Assembly: GCF_000186865.1 (NCBI RefSeq)
Contig: NW_008705562.1
Location: forward strand, 3,147,452-3,163,446
Source: Aureococcus anophagefferens
Lineage: Eukaryota; Sar; Pelagophyceae; Pelagomonadales; Pelagomonadaceae
Length of the DNA stretch: 15,995 nt
Direction of reading: 5' to 3'
Shown: in pieces, positions 1-7,053 of the stretch
Layout of the letters: each line of letters begins with the position of its first letter
Position numbering within the stretch: position 1 is the first letter of the stretch
The notes under the pieces: generated by a model
Database searches by the model: none
Seen by the model: only the letters and a program-made list of their open reading frames with translations
Told to the model about the DNA's origin: nothing
Made by a program: the position numbers and the translations under genes

Positions 1-162
1 CGAGCCGCCGCCGTCGACGCCCAGGGGCGAGAAGCGGCCGCCGCCGTCGCCCTGCTGCAGCGGGTTCTCCACGCCCTCGAAGCCTTCGTCGTCCGAGGAC
101 CCGGACTCGCTGCCCGACTCGAAGCCGCCGTTGAGCGCCGCGTCCATCTCCTCCTTGCTCAT
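1..162 (-). CDS. N-terminal 54 codons of an unidentified acidic protein (runs off the left edge)
   Basis: Reading leftwards from an ATG at 162-160, the frame stays open to the window edge and gives 54 residues. The protein begins MSKEEMDAALNGGF and continues as a Ser/Gly/Asp/Glu-rich stretch (ESGSESGSSDDEGFEGVENP), then a Gly-rich linker. Acidic, serine-rich starts like this are typical of disordered cytosolic N-termini, including those of many transporters and phosphoproteins, but no domain is visible. The codon usage (GGC, CTC, TCG) matches neighbouring real genes, which supports coding. The gene is divergent from the CRAL-TRIO gene and about 214 bases separate the two start codons. Function cannot be assigned from this fragment. 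Everything after residue 54 is outside the window. Confidence 0.5.
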   Translation of the reverse strand, partial: MSKEEMDAALNGGFESGSESGSSDDEGFEGVENPLQQGDGGGRFSPLGVDGGGS

Positions 163-376
163 GTTCACGCTACATCGCGTCTCGCCGAGATTGTCGCCGC
201 GTCGTCGACCGCCCATTGGTGGGAGGGGGGAGGGGGCTGCCCATCTGGACCTTGGCCACGAAGAATGGGATGCTGCGGCACCGTTGCGTGCAGCATCTTC
301 ATGGTGCCGCCGCGGTCGCGACGCGTCGACGAGGCCTCGAGGACTGAGCCGCAACACCGAGGCCGCGCCGCTGGCC
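163..376. promoter_or_regulatory. Divergent intergenic region with an inverted CCAAT box
   Basis: This 214-base gap separates the two divergent start codons. It contains ATTGG at 215-219, which is CCAAT on the minus strand about 53 bases upstream of the minus-strand ATG, followed by a G-rich tract (219-236). An open frame runs through it on the plus strand but encodes low-complexity sequence unlike the gene that follows. I read it as a bidirectional promoter plus the two 5' leaders. No TATA box is obvious. Confidence 0.35.
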
Positions 377-1882
377 ATGCCGCCGAAGGCGGCAGGCCGC
401 AAGGCCCGCGCGGCGCAGCTGCTCGGCAGCGACGCGTACCTGGCGACGAACAAGCCGCGGCGCGTGGCGTCGGGCAAGAAGCCGCCGGGCGGGCCGCTGC
501 TGAACTGCACGTCGGAGTCGCGGCGGCGCGCCGCCGACGACACGGCGGCGGCGGCGCAGGCGCCGCCGCCCGCGCGCGTCGCCGCGTCGCCGCCGCCGCG
601 GACGCGCGCCGCCGACGCCGCGTCCGTCGCCGTCGCGGCGGCGGCCGCCGCGGCCGCGGCGAGGCTCGGCGTCGACGCGGTCCGCGCGGCCTGCTGGGCG
701 CTCATCGTCGGCGCGGCCTGCCGCTGGTGGTGCCTCCCGCGCTACCTGCCCGCGCTCCTGCGGCCGGCGCCGCCCGCCGCGGCGCCGCCGGCGGCCGCGA
801 CGCCGCCGTCGGAGCTCGCGGCGTGCTGGAACGGGCGGCCCGAGCGCGCGCCGCCGCTGCCGCTGCCGGACCTGCCCCCGTCGCTCGTCGACGTCGAGGA
901 GCCCTGGATGGTCGAGGCGAAGCTGCCGAGCCGCTGGCCCGTCCGCGAGCGGCGCTTCCTCCGGCGGTGCCGCGACGAGTTCCGGGACCAGTTCGCGCGC
1001 GCGCCGCCGTACGTCGACGTCTACGGGGACCGGCGCCTGCTGCGCGTCTTCCGCATGGACCCAGAGCGCGACGAGGACAAGGCCGTCGCCAAGGTCGCCG
1101 AGTACCTGCGCTGGCGCGAGGCGACGGGCGCGGACGCGATGCGGCGCCTCGTGCCGTCGATCGGGCCCCACCCGGCCAAGTGGCCCCACGGCGACGTCAT
1201 GCTCGACTGCATCCGGCTGCTCCAGTGCTCCGACGCCTACTACGACAAGATGGGCAACGCCGTGACCTGCTACCAGGCCTTCCACTGGCCCGCGGCGGAC
1301 CTGAAGCGCCACCTCTGCGGCCTCGGCACCGCGCAGCTCGTCGAGTTCGTGACGTTCGCGGCGGAGTACAACGCGTCGCAGATGGAGAAGATCTCGCTGG
1401 CGCGCGAGGCCGTCGTGCTGGCCGACGCGAAGCGGCGCTTCGACGAGCGGCGGAAGAACGGCGAGGACGTCCGCGACCCGCCGCTGCTCCGCGAGGGCTG
1501 GGGCGAGATCACGCGGCTCTGCGCGATCACGGACATGGCCGGCTGCACGCTCGGCTCCGTCATGATGCCGACGCTCATCCCCGCCGTCATCCAGTCCGTG
1601 TCCGTCTTCCTCAACTACTACCCCTACATCGTGGGGCAGCTCCACGTCATCAACTGCCAGTCGACGATCGCGCGCGTCTTCCGCCGCGCGCTCGTCTCCG
1701 TGCTGCCGGAGCACGTCGCGTCGCAGATCCAGATCCACAGCGACTTCACGAACCTGTTCCGCAGCATCGCCAGGGACTCGCTCCCGGTCCAGGTCGGCGG
1801 CGACGCGCCCTGCGCGGAGCTCGTCCCGCCGCCGCCGCCGGGCGCGCACCGCCGGTCGCCGCCGCCGCCGGGGGGCGTCTAA
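377..1882 (+). CDS. CRAL-TRIO (Sec14-like) lipid-binding protein with an N-terminal hydrophobic segment
   Basis: About 501 residues. A CRAL-TRIO N-terminal helical region lies near residues 190-250 (RRFLRRCRDEF, then KAVAKVAEYLRWREA). The lipid-binding fold follows to about 465: CAITDMAGCTLGSV matches the conserved ...D..G.. strand, and YYPYIVGQLHVINCQ plus LPEHVASQIQIHSD match the late CRAL-TRIO strands. Proteins of this family shuttle phosphoinositides, other lipids or tocopherol-like ligands between membranes; the ligand here is unknown. Residues about 97-128 form a hydrophobic Trp-rich segment that could anchor the protein in a membrane. The N-terminus before it is basic and Ala/Pro-rich, and the C-terminus is a Pro-rich tail. 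A charged insert sits near residues 350-370. I chose the ATG at 377 because the open frame before it has no conserved content and overlaps the divergent promoter. No intron is evident. Confidence 0.85.
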   Translation: MPPKAAGRKARAAQLLGSDAYLATNKPRRVASGKKPPGGPLLNCTSESRRRAADDTAAAAQAPPPARVAASPPPRTRAADAASVAVAAAAAAAAARLGVDAVRAACWALIVGAACRWWCLPRYLPALLRPAPPAAAPPAAATPPSELAACWNGRPERAPPLPLPDLPPSLVDVEEPWMVEAKLPSRWPVRERRFLRRCRDEFRDQFARAPPYVDVYGDRRLLRVFRMDPERDEDKAVAKVAEYLRWREATGADAMRRLVPSIGPHPAKWPHGDVMLDCIRLLQCSDAYYDKMGNAVTCYQAFHWPAADLKRHLCGLGTAQLVEFVTFAAEYNASQMEKISLAREAVVLADAKRRFDERRKNGEDVRDPPLLREGWGEITRLCAITDMAGCTLGSVMMPTLIPAVIQSVSVFLNYYPYIVGQLHVINCQSTIARVFRRALVSVLPEHVASQIQIHSDFTNLFRSIARDSLPVQVGGDAPCAELVPPPPPGAHRRSPPPPGGV

Positions 1883-2010
1883 CTCGCATCGTCTTTTAGT
1901 CTGTGCCTCGGCGACGCGGTCGACGAGCCAGCTGGGCGCTTTCCGGCTTCAAAGCGTTCGTTCGTTCGAAGTTCGCGCTATCCCCCCACCCCGAGTCGCT
2001 TCATCCGTGC

Positions 2011-2805
2011 TTACAACCCGACGGCCTCGGGGGGCTTGCGGTCCTCGGTCATGAGGAGGAAGGTCAGCGCGAAGGAGCTCGCGCAGGCGACGTACTCGCC
2101 GCCGAGGACCCACGTGGCCACCCAGGCGCCGAGGTAGAGCCAGCGCCAGCCGCCCCACTGGAGCACGTGGCTCCGGACCATGACGGCCTCGACGGCGGCC
2201 GGGGACACCGCGCCCCCGCGCGCGGCGACGGGGAACATGAAGCCGGCGTGCACCATGAGGCGCGCGGACTGGCTGAAGCTGTAGGCCGAGAGCAGGAGGC
2301 AGGAGCCGGCCGACGCGAGCTGCCAGAACTCCGGCGTTCGCCAGAACCCGAGGCCGATGGTCGCGACGACCGTCTTCCAGAGCGAGCCGATGGACAGGCC
2401 GCTCAGCGTGAGCACCGTCGAGGCGAGGAACGCGTTCGTCGTGATCGCGTTGCGCAGCGTCTGGATCGCGTAGGTCCACTCCTCGGTCTCGAAGACGTGG
2501 CGCGCCCACTCGACGCGCGTCTCCCCCTGCGACTTGCGCCAGCTCGGGGCGCCCTCCGCCTCGCTCTTGCGCATGATGAGGTGGTAGCCGGCGATGTTGG
2601 CGACGCCCACGGCGAGAGAGCCCATCGGCGGGAGCGCGAGCTGCGCGATGTTGCCGGCGGTGACGCCCAGGGCCGCCGCCCCGAGAAGCGACAACTCCGG
2701 CGCCTGCTTCACGGCGCGTCGCGGCGCGACCAGTGGCGCGGTGCGACGCGGCGCGACGAGCGCGTGCGCTACGGTGGCGAGCAACAACGAGAACGCACGA
2801 GCCAT
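2011..2805 (-). CDS. DUF599 multi-pass membrane protein with a probable plastid-targeting leader
   Basis: 264 residues. The family signature is EWTYAIQTLRNAITTNAFLAST (about 109-130), which closely follows the DUF599 pattern of a QTLRN motif leading into a membrane helix with LAST. Membrane helices are predicted near 36-58, 62-78, 122-142, 160-178 and 222-252. The function of DUF599 proteins is not established. The first ~15 residues (MARAFSLLLATVAHA) form a signal peptide. The following ALVAPRR resembles the ASAFAP-type cleavage site of bipartite plastid leaders in algae with secondary red plastids, and a basic Ala/Pro stretch follows. I infer a plastid envelope or thylakoid location. An in-frame ATG 36 bases upstream lies in AT-richer sequence; I prefer the ATG at 2805 because the signal peptide then sits at the very N-terminus. 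The gene converges with the CRAL-TRIO gene and follows the ankyrin gene by 112 bases. Confidence 0.75.
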   Translation of the reverse strand: MARAFSLLLATVAHALVAPRRTAPLVAPRRAVKQAPELSLLGAAALGVTAGNIAQLALPPMGSLAVGVANIAGYHLIMRKSEAEGAPSWRKSQGETRVEWARHVFETEEWTYAIQTLRNAITTNAFLASTVLTLSGLSIGSLWKTVVATIGLGFWRTPEFWQLASAGSCLLLSAYSFSQSARLMVHAGFMFPVAARGGAVSPAAVEAVMVRSHVLQWGGWRWLYLGAWVATWVLGGEYVACASSFALTFLLMTEDRKPPEAVGL

Positions 2806-2917
2806 CGCGTGCAACTGGTTTTTAAGAATGTCAAACATGTTCAACTTTGTCTTCAACCCGATTCGTCTCGAACCTCGCAGCGCGTGCAGCGCCGCAAGCT
2901 GGATCCTCCAAGTCCAT

Positions 2918-3682
2918 TCACACGCCGTTAAGGGAGCCCCCCGCGGGCGCCCAGAAGTCGGCGACGACGCCCGCGGTGTCGTCGAGCAGGGGCGCGATTT
3001 TGCCGACGATGCCGGCGAGGACGCGGCGGCTTCTCCAGCCACCGGCGGCCACGACGCGATCCACGAGAGCGCTCACTTTCCGGCCTCGTGGCTTGGCGTG
3101 GAATACGGCGCGGTCATCGCCGATGCGGAGCAGCAGCCGGGCCAGGTCGAGCTTGCCGTAATGAATCGCGAAGAAGAGAGGCGTCTTCCCTCTCTCGTTC
3201 GACGCGTTGACGTCGGCGCCCTCGGCGATGAGTGCATCGACGCACGCTCGAGAATTGACCGCGACCGCCTTGTGGAGTGGCGTGTTCCCGCGTCGGCTCC
3301 TCGCGCGTACGTCCGCGCCCGATTCGAGCAGACGCCGGACGTTGCGCGGTTTGCTGCCCGCGGCGGCGCAATGGAGCGGCGTCTCCTGCGCGTAGTTTCT
3401 CGCTTCCGTGTGAGCTCCATGCTCAAGCAAGGTGTCCACTGCCACCCAAGAGAAGCGGACGTGTGCTCCTCCGCACGCGATGTGCAGAGCGGTGCGCCCG
3501 AAGAAGTCGTCCTCCCCGGGGCGTTCGATTTCGTTCACGTCGGCGCCTGCTACGATGTGACGCATGAGAGGGTCTATGTCACCCGTACACATCGCATGGC
3601 GAGTCGCAACGAAAATGTCATCATCCTCGACGGCGTTTTCATCGTCGCTTGAGCTCCAGCCCTCAGCCCTCAGCCGCGACAT
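2918..3682 (-). CDS. Ankyrin-repeat protein
   Basis: 254 residues with about five ankyrin repeats, near 23-52, 62-93, 98-127, 131-160 and 164-190. The canonical cores are easy to see: GRTALHIAC, ETPLHCAA, GNTPLHKAV and GKTPLFFAI, each followed by LLE.GAD-type turns (LLESGADVRA, LIAEGADVNA). Ankyrin repeats bind other proteins; no enzyme domain is attached. The N-terminus is acidic (SSSDDENAVEDDD). The C-terminal ~50 residues (LVDRVVAAGGWRSRR through ADFWAP) recall a tail I associate with many stramenopile ankyrin proteins, but I cannot verify that here. I start at MSRLRAEGW rather than an in-frame Met 18 codons upstream, because the intervening residues look like leader. GC content is visibly lower than in the flanking genes, suggesting a younger or differently evolving gene. 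Confidence 0.85.
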   Translation of the reverse strand: MSRLRAEGWSSSDDENAVEDDDIFVATRHAMCTGDIDPLMRHIVAGADVNEIERPGEDDFFGRTALHIACGGAHVRFSWVAVDTLLEHGAHTEARNYAQETPLHCAAAGSKPRNVRRLLESGADVRARSRRGNTPLHKAVAVNSRACVDALIAEGADVNASNERGKTPLFFAIHYGKLDLARLLLRIGDDRAVFHAKPRGRKVSALVDRVVAAGGWRSRRVLAGIVGKIAPLLDDTAGVVADFWAPAGGSLNGV

Positions 3683-3746
3683 GATGTTTAGCCCTTGACG
3701 GCGATACGCGGGCGCTAACATTCTCGACGTCCGCAAGGCGGGGGCG

Positions 3747-3855
3747 GGCCGACGCGATCAAAACAAGATGGGCAGCCGCTCAAAACATCACCATCGTGCC
3801 GGCCGACGCGATCAAAACAAGGCTGGGCAGCCGCTCAAAACATCACCATCGTGCT
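3747..3855 (+). repeat. Near-perfect tandem duplication, 54/55-bp unit, two copies
   Basis: Unit one is 3747-3800 and unit two is 3801-3855. Each starts GGCCGACGCGATCAAAACAA and ends CATCACCATCGTG plus two bases. They differ by a small substitution/insertion after AACAAG and by a base at the end. The pair lies in the gap between the divergent ankyrin and IPI1/TEX10 genes. Confidence 0.9.
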
Positions 3856-3914
3856 GGCCTGCGTTCAACAAAGCAGACGAAGCCAGCGATGCACTCAGCG
3901 AGAGCTTTGCGAGG

Positions 3915-3972
3915 TGGGAGGCAGCTCGACGCGCCGAAGCCCGTGGGAGGCAGCTCGACGCGCCGAAGCCCG
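3915..3972 (+). repeat. Exact tandem duplication, 29-bp unit, two copies
   Basis: Units 3915-3943 and 3944-3972 are identical over all 29 bases (TGGGAGGCAGCTCGACGCGC and so on to AAGCCCG). The second ends nine bases before the IPI1/TEX10 start codon at 3982. Because 29 is not a multiple of three, the duplication argues that this stretch is untranslated leader. Confidence 0.9.
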
Positions 3973-3981
3973 CCGCGCACC

Positions 3982-6474
3982 ATGGCGAAGGGCAAGAAGT
4001 CCGGCGCGTTCCTGAACCAGAAGAAGAAGGCCGGGAGCGCCGACTTCTCGAACCCCAAGGCCAAGGTCGGGCGCAAGGTCAAGCGCCGCGTCGGCGAGAC
4101 GGACGCGTCCTTCCAGACGCGCCAGCTGAGCATCGGCGAGCAGAGCATCGCGCGGCAGAAGAAGGACGGCGCGAAGACGAGCAAGCGGGGCCTCACGTGC
4201 GAGGAGCACCTCGGCCAGCTCGGGCACCACAACGACAAGGCGCGCGCGGCCGCCGCCGAGGGCCTCGCGGACATCTGCGCCGCGCACGCCGACGAGGCCT
4301 GGCGCCTCTTCGGCCCGCTCCTGGACGGCGCCGCGCGGCTGCTCGGCGACGCGCACCGGCCCTGCCGCCGGCACGCGCTGCGCCTGCTCCAGGCGGGCCT
4401 CGTGCCCGCGGTCGCGCGCGACGCGCCGGGCAACGCGGCGCTGGACGACGCGCAGGCGTCGACGCGGCGCGCGGCGGTGCGGGCCGCGGCGCCGCTCCTC
4501 GCCGCGCGCCTCGGCGCGGCGCTGTCGTCCTTCGACGGCGGCTGCCGCGCGGACGCCGCGGAGGCGCTCGAGAGCTTCCTCGTCGACCACGGCGACGACG
4601 ACCTGCGCCGGGCCGTCGCGGCGAACCTGCTCGGCCCGTTGCTGACGCCGCTGGCCAACGCCGCGCGCGTCGCGCCCGCGCCCCGGGACCACGAGGCGGG
4701 CAAGTCCGCGTACCGGCCGACGCTGCTCCGCGTCGTCGCCGCGCTCTTCCTGGCCGACGCGCCGGCGAGGAAGCGCGGGCGGCGCTTCTCCTTCGCGCCC
4801 GAGGACGACGTCTTGGACGTCGACGACGTGGCGGAGGGCGACGACGCGATCCCGGGGCACCGCGGCGTCGTGCTGCTGCGGGACGTCCGTCGCGCGCGGC
4901 CCGGCGACTGGCGGCGGCGCGAGGCGGCGGCGGCGGCGACCGCGACGGTCGCGGACGGCGAGGCCGCCGCGCGCGTCGAGGACGCCGCGAGCGCGCGGCG
5001 GGAGCTCGCGGGCCGCGTCGCCGAGCTCGCCGCGGACGCGGTGCGCCGCGCGGAGGCGACCGGCGCGACGACGGCCGCGGCGTCTCTCGCGCTCGAGGAG
5101 CTCGAGCCCCTGTGCTGCCTCGCGCGGCGCCGGCCGGACCTGTTCGGCGCGACGCGCGAGTTGCTCGCGAAAGCGGCGCCGCTGCGCCTGGGCGACCGCG
5201 CGGCGTCGCAGCTCGCCCAGGGCGTCGCGGAGCGCGCGGACGCGGCGCTCCTGTCCTGCGCCGTCGACGCGGGCCTCGCGGGCAAGGCCGTCGGGCCGGC
5301 GCTCGAGTTATTGAAGAAGCACCAGGCCGGCGGCCGCGGCGTCGTGCGGCGGCTGCTGCTCACGGGCGTCTCGGGCGACGCGAGGCGACGATTGCTCGCG
5401 GCCGCGGGCGTCGACGGCGGCCGGGATCCCCAGCTGCTGGCGGACCTCGCGGCGGCGGCGGCGCGGGACCTGGCGCCGGGCGTCGACCGCGGCGACGACG
5501 CGGCGCTGGCGGGCTGGGCCGGGTCCCTCGCGGCGCTCGTCGGCGCCGGCGGCGCCAAGGACGGCCGCGCGCTCCGCGCGGTCGTCGACGCGGTGCGCCG
5601 GTCGCCGGCGCACTCGGCGGTGCCCGCCGCCGTCGCGCGGCATCTCGTCGGCGTCGTAGCTTCGCCGTCGAGCTGGCCCGCGGCCGGCGCGCTGCTCTAC
5701 CACCTGCCGCTGCCGCTCGGCGACGACGTCGTCGACGCGGCGGCGGCGGCCGCGGCCGCGACGCCCGCGGCGGCGCGCGCGCTCCTCGACGCGCTGACGG
5801 CGCGCGCGGCGCGGGACGAGGATGGCGGCGCCGGCGCGTGCCTCGCGCGGGGCGCCGCGGCGCTGCTCGAGCGGAGCGCCGCGGCGCTGCGGGACGGCGA
5901 CGCCGCGGCGGCCGCGTTCCTCGCCGCGCGCGACGCGGCGGCGAGCGTCGCCGAGGCCGACGCGGGGCCCCTCGTCGCCGCGCTGGCGACGATGGTCGAC
6001 GGCGCGCTGGCGCGGCCGGGCGGCGACGACGCGGCCGCGCGGCGGTCGCGGCAGGCGCGCGTCGAGTACCTCTGCGTGTCGCTCTGCCGCGCGCTGCCGG
6101 AGGCGTCGCTCGACGACGCGCTCGCGGCGCGGGTCGCCGCGCTCGCCCTGCGGCGCCTCGCGGCGGCGGAGCGGTCCGCGGGCGAGGGCCTCGGGCCCGC
6201 GGCGGCGGCGGCCGCGGGCCTGCTCCGGGACCGGCCGCGCGTCCGCGCGCGGGCCTACGCGGCCGTCGACGCCGCCGTCGCCGGCGCCGTCGGCGACGCG
6301 ACGCCCCTGCCCAAGTGCGCGGCGTTGGCGCTCGCGTACGCGCTCCGCGACGCGTCGCTCCGGGCCGACGGCGCGCTGGCGGCGCTCGCGCGCCGCGCGA
6401 AGGACGGCCTGCTGCGCGGGGGGGACCTCGAGGTGCGGGACGCGGCGCTGCGCGTGGAGGCGCTGCTGGCGTAA
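3982..6474 (+). CDS. IPI1: IPI1/TEX10-like pre-60S ribosome biogenesis protein
   Basis: 830 residues. The N-terminus is Lys-rich (MAKGKKSGAF, KVGRKVKRRVGETDASF), followed by FQTRQLSIGEQS and KRGLTCEEHLGQLGHHNDKARAAAAEGL at about 44-95. This block is characteristic of Ipi1/TEX10: a basic tail, a TRQLS-like link, then the first helices of an armadillo/HEAT fold. Ala/Leu-rich helical repeats fill the rest. In yeast Ipi1 is part of the Rix1 complex, which acts in the nucleolus/nucleoplasm on ITS2 processing and pre-60S maturation. At 830 residues it is nearer in size to animal TEX10 than to short yeast Ipi1. The ATG at 3982 (CACCATGG context) is preferred over an in-frame ATG at 3796 because the extra residues come from the tandem repeats. 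The TAA stop overlaps a perfect splice-donor consensus (see 6471-6507), so the true C-terminus is uncertain. Confidence 0.8.
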   Translation: MAKGKKSGAFLNQKKKAGSADFSNPKAKVGRKVKRRVGETDASFQTRQLSIGEQSIARQKKDGAKTSKRGLTCEEHLGQLGHHNDKARAAAAEGLADICAAHADEAWRLFGPLLDGAARLLGDAHRPCRRHALRLLQAGLVPAVARDAPGNAALDDAQASTRRAAVRAAAPLLAARLGAALSSFDGGCRADAAEALESFLVDHGDDDLRRAVAANLLGPLLTPLANAARVAPAPRDHEAGKSAYRPTLLRVVAALFLADAPARKRGRRFSFAPEDDVLDVDDVAEGDDAIPGHRGVVLLRDVRRARPGDWRRREAAAAATATVADGEAAARVEDAASARRELAGRVAELAADAVRRAEATGATTAAASLALEELEPLCCLARRRPDLFGATRELLAKAAPLRLGDRAASQLAQGVAERADAALLSCAVDAGLAGKAVGPALELLKKHQAGGRGVVRRLLLTGVSGDARRRLLAAAGVDGGRDPQLLADLAAAAARDLAPGVDRGDDAALAGWAGSLAALVGAGGAKDGRALRAVVDAVRRSPAHSAVPAAVARHLVGVVASPSSWPAAGALLYHLPLPLGDDVVDAAAAAAAATPAAARALLDALTARAARDEDGGAGACLARGAAALLERSAAALRDGDAAAAAFLAARDAAASVAEADAGPLVAALATMVDGALARPGGDDAAARRSRQARVEYLCVSLCRALPEASLDDALAARVAALALRRLAAAERSAGEGLGPAAAAAAGLLRDRPRVRARAYAAVDAAVAGAVGDATPLPKCAALALAYALRDASLRADGALAALARRAKDGLLRGGDLEVRDAALRVEALLA

Positions 6475-6507
6475 GTAGGTATGTCACTTTCTAAGCTTCT
6501 CCATCAG
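6471..6507 (+). other. Candidate 37-nt intron overlapping the IPI1 stop codon
   Basis: GTAAGT at 6471-6476 is the textbook 5' splice site and contains the annotated TAA stop. A branch-like TTCTAAG, a short pyrimidine stretch and a terminal CAG at 6505-6507 follow. Splicing here would be phase 2 and would fuse the gene to an open frame running through the GC-rich cassette to a stop at 6803-6805, adding about 99 residues. The intron would be unusually short. The alternative is ordinary 3' UTR, which I consider more likely. Confidence 0.25.
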
Positions 6508-6519
6508 CCAACTAAGTGT

Positions 6520-6797
6520 CACGGTGACGGGCCCCTGCACGACGGTCCGCCCCCGGGACGGGGGCCGGGGACGGCGGGCACGGGGGTTCCGGCACGGTAA
6601 ATGCGCTCCGGGCACGCGGCCCGGCACGGGCCCGGCACGCGGCACGGCACTCGGCACGGGCCCCCGGGCACGGGCCGGGCACGGGCCGGGGAGGCCCGGC
6701 ACGGGCCCGGCACGGGGCCCCGGGCACGGCCCGGGCACGGGCCGGGGACGTGGCCGGGGACCGCGGCACGCACCGTTGTGCAGGGCCCCCTACGGTG
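6520..6797. repeat. GC-rich degenerate minisatellite bounded by imperfect inverted repeats
   Basis: The core (about 6546-6768) is built from variations on GGCACGGGCC and CCGGGCACGG with almost no A or T other than one GGTAAATGC interruption near 6596-6604. The ends are inverted copies of one another. The left end (6520-6549) reads CACGGTGACGGGCCCCTGCA then CGACGGTCCG. The reverse complement of the right end (6769-6797) reads CACCGTAGGGGGCCCTGCAC then AACGGTGCG. TAAGTGT occurs at 6513-6519 and again at 6812-6818, near both edges. The element could fold into one long hairpin on RNA. It could be a small non-autonomous element or simply a slipped repeat; no coding gene is supported. Confidence 0.6.
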
Positions 6798-7053
6798 GTA
6801 ATTAAATTATTTAAGTGTGGCAAAAAAACGACCCCTGGCGAAATTTGAGAAGTTGAGCCGCGCTCTCCGGCGGTTGGCAGGCAATACGCAGCACCGTCGC
6901 TTTTGCAATTGAGAGCGGTCGTTTACGCTCTCGCGGTAAGCAGCGCGCACGCGGCGTCCGTCGCGGTCGCGCGCGCGCGCGACGACGACGCGCCGTCGAA
7001 AGCCGCGCGCTCTAACACCACCGACGCGCGCAGGTCTCTCGCCCAACGACAAA
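6798..7053 (+). promoter_or_regulatory. Upstream region and 5' leader of the HSF-type gene
   Basis: The stretch opens with about 17 consecutive A/T bases (6799-6815), striking in a genome this GC-rich, followed by TTAAGTGTGG and an A-tract at 6822-6828. After that the sequence returns to GC-rich, with a CG alternation near 6970-6985. I looked for a heat-shock element; GAAATTTGAGAA at 6840-6851 has the right half-sites but the wrong spacing. Promoter role is inferred only from position. Confidence 0.3.

Noticed and set aside
131..376. An 82-codon N-terminal extension of the CRAL-TRIO frame
   Set aside because: It overlaps the divergent promoter and the opposite gene's start, and its translation is low-complexity with no family match; the Met at 377 fits better.
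3796..3981. A 62-codon N-terminal extension of IPI1
   Set aside because: It is made largely of the tandem repeats; the conserved Lys-rich start of the family begins at 3982.
4000..6470. Very long open frames on both strands across the IPI1 gene
   Set aside because: High GC removes stop codons in other frames; their Arg/Pro/Ala translations lack domains. The same holds for long frames opposite the CRAL-TRIO, HSF and WG-repeat genes.
6513..6818. TAAGTGT copies as a target-site duplication
   Set aside because: The left copy abuts the inverted repeat, but the right copy is separated from its end by 14 bases, so it is not a clean duplication; kept only as a hint.
6484..6823. Several 66-103 codon frames on both strands of the GC cassette
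   Set aside because: All frames are open because the sequence has almost no A/T; the translations are repeats of Gly/Pro/Arg with no sign of selection.
6840..6851. A heat-shock element upstream of the HSF gene
   Set aside because: GAA half-sites are present but the spacing is off by one from the inverted GAA-TTC-GAA pattern.
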